Assembly (NCBI GenBank): GCA_037013685.1
Contig: CM072908.1
Span: 7,949,001-8,013,000 of the forward strand
DNA from: Acridotheres tristis
Lineage: Eukaryota; Chordata; Aves; Passeriformes; Sturnidae
Direction: 5' to 3'
DNA: 64,000 nucleotides
Below, in pieces: positions 58,341 through 64,000 of the stretch; position 1 is the first letter of the stretch, and each line of letters begins with the position of its first letter. The notes below the pieces were generated by a model. That model did no database searches, was not told the origin of the DNA, and worked only from the letters and a program-made list of their open reading frames with translations. The position numbers were made by a program, and so were the translations under genes.

Positions 58341-58905
58341 ATATTATAAACATTATTTTTATTATTAAAAAGTGGGAGAGAGAGAAGTATGACCGAAGAG
58401 AAACAACTGATGCACAGTATGATTGCTCAGCACCTACTGACTGATGTCCAGCCCTTAGCAACAAATCCATGGCTCCTGCCACCTCCCATGGTTTATACAG
58501 TGAGCATGACATCCTATGCACGGAATATCCCTTTGGCCATTTCGGGTCACCTCTCCTGGCCATGCTCCCTCTCAGCTCCCTTTGTGCACCTGCTTGCTGG
58601 CAGAGCATGGGAAACTGAAAACTCCGTGACTTAGGGTAAGCACAGCTTAACACACTGATGTTTGAATTGTTGGTGTCAACATTATCCTCATGCTAAACCC
58701 AAAATGAGAATCTTTGTTTTCTGATCTATCTTGACCAGCAGCTGCATCTGGGTGCAGACATTTGGGCAACATATCTACCTTTAGCTTCCAATATGTTGAC
58801 TCAAGGGCTTTTAAAAAAACTTTAAAAAAACTCCATCAACTCTCCATTAGCTGTCCAGCTACCAGGCAGAAAACTAACTCTGTCCCAGCCAAAACCAGGA
58901 CACCA
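58341..58905 (-). mobile_element. Avian ERV LTR, minus strand
   Basis: On the minus strand it begins GTCCTGGTTTTGGCTGGGAC, a start I recognise from a very common bird LTR family, continues through CATGCTCTGCCAGCAAGCAG and GGCCAAAGGGATATTCCGTG, has a TATA-like CTGTATAAACC, and ends near an ATTATT-rich tail at 58341. About 130 bases near 58712-58850 look unlike the rest and may be an insertion. It explains the two opposite open frames at 58324-58653. Confidence 0.7.
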
Positions 58906-59440
58906 TGCTAACTTCTGTTGTTGGTTTTCATTTTTTTGGTAAAGTTACAATAATTAGAAGGCTGAAGAAAGAAAGAAAGAGAAACTACTGAATAAAACAT
59001 TTCAGACCACAGACATTGAACGTCATTGTTTCAACCAAACACAAACTTCAAAGCAACTATCTGAAGTTTAATTTAAATTATAATTTAATTTCAAGTTACT
59101 GTGCCCATGAACATATTTTTAATGGAAATGTATACTGGGATCTAAAAACCAGTCATTTTCCACATTTCAATTATCTTCATAAAACAATACTTTATGCATT
59201 TTACAGTAATACAGAAGTACAGTCAGTAAATCAAATTAAAGTATCAGAATTTGATTTTTGCAACTTTTCTAAGTGGCAAAACTCTCAAATAGTCTGTTAG
59301 TCCAGGATGATACGTTTCTTGGATCTATATACACTGTCATTCACTTGAGCACCTTCCCTTCACAAAATTTAGAGACCTGTTTTATTTCCAAATCATGGAG
59401 CCTTTATGAATTTTGATTATCAGTGAGGTGGGTTCATCCA

Positions 59441-60068
59441 TGTTGGGGGTTGAATTTTCCCCTTTTCTTTCTGTGGAATTTTTGCCATTGTTATGCTAAG
59501 GATTTGTGGCTACACCCTAGCTCCGTTAGTTAGAGTACCAGGTCGTGCAGTCGGAGGCAGGCGGTCGGTGTTGCTGCCTTCCACCCTCCCGCTATCCCAG
59601 CGCCGGGAGCCGCGTTCCTGCTGTCAGACATTGCTCTGCTGCTCTCCCACCTCATCCTCCTACCTCCGGACACTCTGCCGAGCACCACGACCGACACCGT
59701 GAGGGGGAGTCGCTCCTCCATCCCTCTCACCCCTGGGCCTCCGCCGCCATCACTCCAGCCCCTTCAACTGCACGGGACCTGCCCTGCCCCAGCACCGGTA
59801 ACTGAGCGCAGGGAGACGGCCTGAGGCCAAAAGGGACTGGAGCTGAGCTAGACTGTTCTGTTGCCAATTTTTATAACTGTTGTTGTTTCTGCTGTTTGCC
59901 TTGTTAGATATATTAGTGCAGAACTGTTATTCCTACCTCCCCTATCTTTTGCCTGAAAGCCCTTGATTTCAGAATTACTGTAATTGGAAGGGAGGGGGTT
60001 GCACTCTCCATCTCGGCGAAGGGGCACTTGCCTTTTCTTAGCAAATACCTGTCTTTCAAACCAACACA
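59441..60068. mobile_element. Solo LTR with 5-bp target duplication
   Basis: TG...CA element starting TGTTGGGGGTTG and ending CTTTCAAACCAACACA. The direct repeat atcca flanks it (59436-59440 and 60069-60073). Same family as 20619-21351 and 56055-56797. The open frames seen inside are LTR frames, not genes. Confidence 0.85.
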
Positions 60069-60073
60069 ATCCA

Positions 60074-62039
60074 TTCATCCATTGTCAGTTACAGTGGCTT
60101 TATTAAAGGTTACAAATACATACTGTGGTTTCAAAAGCTTCTGATTATGGAATCCTCAAGATTACAAGAGGACTTTACAAAATACACTTTATTACAATTC
60201 CCAGATTAGTGGCAGGGGAAGAAAAAGATTTTTTTATAAATTAATAGTGCCAGCTCTAGATAGCAGAGAGTACAGAGTGATTTTTTATTACCTAGGTTTG
60301 TGATAAAAGAAGTTTATACTGCTTCAACAGAATTAATAAGCATATCTTTAGAAATTATACCTTCTTACAAGGATGTGTTAACTCACAGGTGGACAAAGTG
60401 GACAAAGTCTCTTGACTATGGAGCAATCAAAGGAGTTTTAACAAATGACCCCTGAAGGAATTTAGCATATTTTGTACTGTTCCCTATGTTGACACTGACT
60501 GAAATTCATAAATGGATTCAACAGCTGAAATTCACAGATTCACTTGCAGAAAAAAAATTGGGGTTGTTTGGGTTCATTTTTGATGAGTCTGCAGATCTAA
60601 GTGCCAAAATAATCTGGGTTGACTTGCAGAGCTATAACTTTTAACAACACAAATACAGTAAAAACCCAATGGTTTCTAATCTGTGAATGATATAAGAGGC
60701 TAAATGGGGTCACAGATTTTTCCCAACTCTGTCTTTTCCGCATAATCACCAAATATCATTAGAAGTTACACAAGCCTCCAAAACATCAAACTTCTTCATT
60801 TCTTTCCTCGTTTCTACTGCAGAATGGTTTTATTTTAGCCTTAAGGCTTTCATACTCAAGTTGATGCTGCACTTCAAAGTTTTCTCCTTTAAGGTGATTC
60901 TGCACATGCACAGCTTATTCACAATAATAATCACAGGACCTCTACACTGTATCAGCAAGCTGCACACATTTATTACAAGATTGTTTCCATGTGAAATAAA
61001 AAAAGCATAGCCATCTAAATGTAGTTCAAGCAGAAGAGATTTAAGCAAAAACCTCAATAAGACTAACATCTTTGTCAAAGGAAAGAAATCAAGTGTAGCT
61101 CCTAGTTCAGGCTCACAGCTCTATTTGGAAAAGCAGTAAGAATATGTCAAATATGACCTACAGATTGCATTTCTACGATTCACTATTATGCTTCAGTGTA
61201 ATTCAGTTGTATCTTCACCAGTAGATCAGTGACATAAACATACAGACTCGAATTCCAATTCATTCATAATGCTTTAGCAGGACAATATAAAATGCTAGGG
61301 AAAGAATACGGTGTTTTTTTTCCAATTGCAGAATAAGAGATTTTGAAGCACATCTGGTCACAAAAGCTTTGAGTAACTCCAGCACAGTGTCCTGAAACTG
61401 AGGAGCTGATCTTCAGAACAAGTTATGCCGCCAATTTCAAATCAGTCCCTTCCTAATATTCAACTCATCACAACATAACGTTCAGTTGTCTATAGCAGTG
61501 CAAGTTACTTCATGAATGCAGCTTGCAGCAATTTCACATGTATCTACACAGAAGATCTCCTCTGTAAGCAAGAATTCAAATAAGGATTGGAGAGATTGAC
61601 CTTCCTTTCCTTCTTTGCATCGGTGGAACAAGCTACAAAACCAGAACTATGCAACTATGCTCTCCACTCTGCACACGCCCAAAGTCAAGTAGCATGTACT
61701 TGCAAAATATACGTTTTTTCCAACTTACCTTCACAAACCATCTGCACTTCCTGGAGCAACCTCCTCCTGCGGGAATTTTTATAAGAATTCACTTCACAGA
61801 ATTATCACTGTTTAATAAATTAGCACCTACCTTCTAACAGACATTTCCATACACAAACAGGGCACACTGCTGAAACTTCTGACTTCAGCTAGTTTCCCCT
61901 TTATGTTCACCCCTGTACCACCACTTTTTTTGTAGTAACCAAATTTTATATGACTTTTTATACTTTTATACGGTATGTACTTACTCCAACTCTTTTTAAC
62001 AAGTCAGAAAGCAATCCTATGACACACTGATTATGTCTA
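60074..62039. other. AT-rich interval, possible minus-strand 3' UTR
   Basis: No CR1 or LTR is recognisable. On the minus strand AATAAA occurs near 60100 and 60187, and one 82-codon frame (60830-61078) ends in it, so a 3' UTR of an unknown leftward gene is possible. Equally it may be plain intergenic or intronic DNA. Confidence 0.3.
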
Positions 62040-62290
62040 AGACTATATTGTGCGTGTGTATATCCATACACTGTATATACACCACATATATATGCATTTA
62101 CACTATAAACGCTTACTACACGTTACATACATGCTACACAGACTACGTATATACTACATTTATGCGCACACTATATATACACACATACGCTATACATATT
62201 CACACATAAACAAACATATATATTAATACATATGCATACACTGTATCTATACACACACACACATATATACACTATCGATATAGACAGACA
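62040..62290. repeat. AT/AC-rich alternating tract
   Basis: Long alternating purine-pyrimidine run of interrupted (CA), (TA) and (TACA) units just left of the CpG promoter. Confidence 0.7.
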
Positions 62291-62299
62291 CATGGATCA

Positions 62300-62985
62300 C
62301 TATGACGGCACCCGGGAGCAGTAATACAGGCAGAAGGGCAGGCGCAGCCGCGGCTGCAGCGCTGCTGAGGCCAGGCGCCGACTGCCATCCCTGCGGGCAC
62401 ACAGGGACCGAGAGCTCGGGCTTTTCCCCAGGAAAACTCTCGGCGGCTGCAGAAAGCCCGGGGCTCGCCGTGGCCCCGCAGCGCCGGGCACACACCACGA
62501 GCGCCGCCAAGCCGCGGTACGACCGGGCCTCTACCCCGAGCCCTTCCGGGGCTGGGGATCCTCCTCCCCTCTACTCCCTCCTCCTCCTCCCCCTCTACTC
62601 CCTCCTCCCCTCTATTCCCTCCTCCTCTATTCCCTCCTCCTCTATTCTCGCCTCCTCTACTCCCTCCTCCTTTCCTCCCTCCTCCTCTATTCCCTCCTCC
62701 CCTCCCGGCCGCTCTGCTCCTCTCGCGGCCCTGCCGTGACGTAGTTCCGGGTGAGGCTCTGGGGCACGTCCGGCCGGTCGGATTTGAAATTGCGAGGCAG
62801 TGGCAGTTACGGTAGGGCGGGGAGCGGGACGGCAGCGGTAGCTGCTATCACCCCTCAACTAGCGGGACAAGTGTCTGTGCGGCGGCGGTGGTGAGTCCCG
62901 GGCTGGCCTCGCTTCGCTGCTGAGTCCCCTTCGGTGCGGTTTAGACGCGCTCTCAGGGCGAGCGGGCGGAGCTGCGCCCAGCTCT
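62300..62985. promoter_or_regulatory. CpG island promoter with CRE-like and CHR-like sites
   Basis: CpG-rich on both sides of a pyrimidine tract. A CRE-like TGACGTAG is at 62737-62744 and a TTTGAA element (CHR-like, the cell-cycle box bound by DREAM/MuvB) at 62783-62788. A first-exon donor GGCGGTG|gtgagt follows at 62890/62891 on the + strand. The layout fits a cell-cycle gene read rightward. Because a METTL4-like exon lies to the left on the minus strand, and human METTL4 and NDC80 share a head-to-head promoter, this may be or derive from that promoter. No NDC80 coding exon is in the window. Confidence 0.5.
62561..62707. repeat. Pyrimidine-only tract, CTCCTC/CTATTCCCT units
   Basis: About 145 bases almost entirely C and T on the + strand, with repeated ctcctcctctattccct units, lying 30 bases before the CRE-like site. 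Confidence 0.9.
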
Positions 62986-63000
62986 GCCGCGCTCCTACGC

Positions 63001-63064
63001 TTTTTCTTTTTTTTTTTCTTTTTTTTCTTCTTTTTTTCTTTTTTTTTTTTTTTTTTTTTTTTTT
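63001..63064. repeat. T-rich tract
   Basis: About 60 T with a few C. It could be the tail of a retrocopy in minus orientation, or a simple repeat. Confidence 0.9.
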
Positions 63065-63130
63065 ACCTGCTGGCGTGTTTGCTCTGGCAAATTGCTCTTA
63101 AATCTCTGCTCAAACTCTTTTCTTGCAGCG

Positions 63131-63662
63131 TCCTGGCTGATGTCAGCAGCAGTGTGGCAGCAGGGCAGTGACAGTCCCCCTGTAAGGCCGCATCTCCAGT
63201 GCTGCGTCCAGTTCTGGGCCCCTGAGTTCAGGAAGGACGTGGAGGGGCTGGAGCGTGTCCCGAGTAGGGCAACAGAGCTGGGGAAGGGTCTGGAGTACAA
63301 GTCCTATGGGGAGTGGCTGTGGGAGCTAGGTTTGTTTAGCCGGGAGAAAAGGAGGCTCAAGGGTGACCTTGTCGCTCTGGAACCACCTGAAAGGAGGCTG
63401 TGGTCAGCTGAGGATCGGCCTCTTCTCCCAGGCAACAAGCGAGAGGACACGGCCTCAAACTGCGCCAGGCTTTGGTGGGACAGTTTTAGGAATTTCTCAA
63501 CAGAAAAGGCGATTATACACTGGAAAGGACTGCTGTCATGAATGTGTTAAGTTTGCTTAAACACCAGCGTGGTGGTGGAGTCAGTGTCCCTGGAGGTGTT
63601 TAAGGAAAGGCTGGATGTAGCACTTAGTGCTATGATCTAGCTTAAGACGTGATGTTTGGTTG
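63131..63662 (+). mobile_element. CR1 fragment, about 530 bases
   Basis: Clear CR1: aaggccgcatctccagtgct, ccgagtagggcaacagagct, gtggtggagtcagtgtccct, ending where an LTR-like element begins. Confidence 0.85.
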
Positions 63663-64000
63663 TAGGAATTGCTGCGTGTGGACGGTCGGGACAAACTCAG
63701 GTACTCTCTGTATTCTGGTCTTGACGTTTGCAGTTTATTTTGTAGGGCGTGGGTATATATAAGGCCCTGCTAGGAACTGCAGCCGCAGCTCAGAGCAGGA
63801 CAGAGAGAGGGATAGAGCGAGAGTAAAAGGAGAGAGCATAAGAGAGCCTAAGTAAGAACGAAGAGAGAAGAGAGCGATTTCCCCGTTTACAATACAAGAA
63901 ATCTTCTATGTTGAATATTCTAATTTCCACTAACCAATGTAATACAAGATACAAATTCTCTAACATTTGCATGCAACCTATAGGAATCACTATATTACCA
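63663..64000. mobile_element. LTR-like element cut by the window end
   Basis: Begins TGTAGGAATTGCTGCG directly inside CR1 3' sequence and contains a TATA-like gggtatatataagg (63750) on + and AATAAA on - in the same area. The second end lies outside the window, so element type and length are uncertain. Confidence 0.4.

Noticed and set aside
58324..58653. Opposite-strand frames of 81 and 109 codons as genes
   Set aside because: Both lie in the avian LTR at 58341-58905.
60830..61078. 82-codon minus-strand frame as a terminal exon
   Set aside because: AT-rich, hydrophobic, no recognisable family and no convincing acceptor; kept only as a remark on the interval.
62247..62510. Minus-strand frame starting near the CpG promoter as METTL4 N-terminus
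   Set aside because: It begins with TTG, not ATG, and its sequence does not resemble METTL4; it is a GC-rich promoter frame.
1..64000. CRISPR arrays, tRNA or rRNA genes
   Set aside because: None seen; direct repeats present are microsatellites, a minisatellite and dispersed retroelements.

Overview
The window is vertebrate nuclear DNA and almost certainly avian, most likely a songbird. Short exons with GT/AG boundaries are separated by introns. The dominant repeat is the CR1 LINE (I count about 30 mostly 5'-truncated 3' ends in both orientations), and several solo LTRs belong to bird-type endogenous retrovirus families. There are no bacterial features; almost all long open frames are chance frames in introns or frames inside CR1/LTR copies.

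Layout. (1) 527-27345, + strand: a 21-exon gene for a long coiled-coil protein that I recognise as CCDC30. The reading phase closes across all 21 exons. Two exon ends have been hit by retroelements: a CR1 abuts the end of exon 4, and a solo LTR sits exactly in the splice donor of exon 9. (2) 27346-31600: repeats and unassigned sequence, perhaps a decayed retroviral element. (3) 31627-36335, + strand: a multi-exon CCDC81-like gene (HU-type domain), with one unresolved phase break. A partial, broken copy of its 3' end lies at 37600-37905, followed by CR1 debris. (4) 40255-45672, + strand: a three-exon guanylin/uroguanylin gene with TATA box, signal peptide, pro-region and the terminal four-cysteine peptide. 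(5) 44.7-53.1 kb: intergenic DNA rich in CR1. (6) 53.1-55.8 kb: an unidentified - strand coding-like exon and a CpG-rich block with apparently divergent first-exon donors, now split by a CR1. (7) 55.8-64 kb: three solo LTRs, one orphan exon that reads as METTL4 (- strand), AT-rich sequence, a second CpG promoter with CRE-like and CHR-like sites beside a long pyrimidine tract, then a CR1 and an LTR cut by the window end.

How it fits together. CCDC30 and the guanylin genes lie in the same human region (1p34), so the left 45 kb looks like an ordinary syntenic block carrying a bird-type CCDC81-like gene. The METTL4 exon does not fit that block: in human, METTL4 sits head-to-head with NDC80 on chromosome 18. 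The right 10 kb may therefore hold a displaced or decayed copy of another locus, or an unusual junction. No operon-like or novel enzymatic system is visible; the most interesting signals are retroelement insertions at exon ends of an otherwise intact gene and the mixed gene content of the right end.
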